Assembly (NCBI GenBank): GCA_902489645.1
Contig: CABUAW010000013.1
Location: 1 to 48,312 of the forward strand
Origin: an uncultured Lachnospiraceae bacterium
GTDB lineage: Bacteria; Bacillota; Clostridia; Lachnospirales; Lachnospiraceae
Length of the DNA: 48,312 nt
Direction: 5' to 3'
The notes below the pieces were generated by a model. It was not told the origin of the DNA. It saw nothing but the letters and a program-made list of their open reading frames with translations, and made no database searches. A program made the translations under genes and the position numbers. Positions 48,308 through 48,312 of the stretch are shown here, piece by piece (positions within the stretch are counted from its first letter, which is position 1; every line of letters begins with the position of its first letter).

Positions 48308-48312
48308 TCTTA

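Overview
The window looks like the chromosome of a spore-forming, anaerobic, low-to-moderate-GC Firmicute, most likely a gut Lachnospiraceae. This rests on the spoVA operon, strong AGGAGG-type ribosome sites, a Firmicutes-type GalT, a ferredoxin-like aldo/keto reductase, and many TetR/AraC-controlled sugar genes. Species cannot be named from sequence alone.

Bases 1-4400 are accessory. On the left is the regulatory end of a Tn916-like integrative conjugative element: a truncated excisionase-type HTH gene, a DUF6076-type gene, an Orf8-like HTH gene, a sigma-like gene and a frameshifted cysteine-rich KTR gene. Next comes a small-membrane-protein/TetR module, then about 600 bases of structured non-coding DNA (an operator-like nested palindrome, GTAGTA repeats, and what looks like an IS21-type end).

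Bases 4400-11700 are a patchwork. A hexapeptide acyltransferase gene, a small four-helix membrane protein gene, a manganese-type CDF exporter gene and a frameshifted mntR are followed by a MarR-type remnant fused in frame to a phage tail-tip gene. A truncated phage tail endopeptidase gene, a type I hsdS specificity cassette built from two repeat-bounded halves, and an ABC ATPase gene cut off just after Walker B come next. The junctions carry short homologies; they could be real rearrangements or assembly joins.

Bases 11.7-16.7 kb (minus strand) hold TetR - PPM/LCM-type methyltransferase - class I methyltransferase - AraC - two Opp/Nik-type permeases - truncated ATPase. A strong terminator-like hairpin lies just before the permeases. 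No binding protein or second ATPase is present. After this come an Arg/Asp repeat protein, a hicAB toxin-antitoxin pair with a clear autoregulated promoter, and tRNA-Ala(GGC).

Bases 18.2-36.9 kb are core metabolism. First are an iron-sulfur aldo/keto reductase, thioredoxin, a phosphoesterase, and a cytoplasmic protein that joins a ParB-like region to a BMP-type binding domain. Then comes a complete raffinose/melibiose/sucrose locus: divergent AraC regulator, binding protein, two permeases, GH36 alpha-galactosidase, GH13 alpha-glucosidase, galK, galT, MsmK-type ATPase, amylosucrase-like GH13, and fructokinase. Oligosaccharide is imported and alpha-galactosidase releases galactose for GalK and GalT. 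Sucrose is split by the amylosucrase-like enzyme, and fructose is phosphorylated by the PfkB kinase. galE is not in the window.

Bases 36.9-48.3 kb hold a polar amino-acid ABC transporter, a YigZ/IMPACT protein, a class A penicillin-binding protein, and the spoVA operon. The operon has a small membrane gene at its head and an aminotransferase gene between spoVAD and spoVAE. A D-2-hydroxyacid dehydrogenase closes the window.
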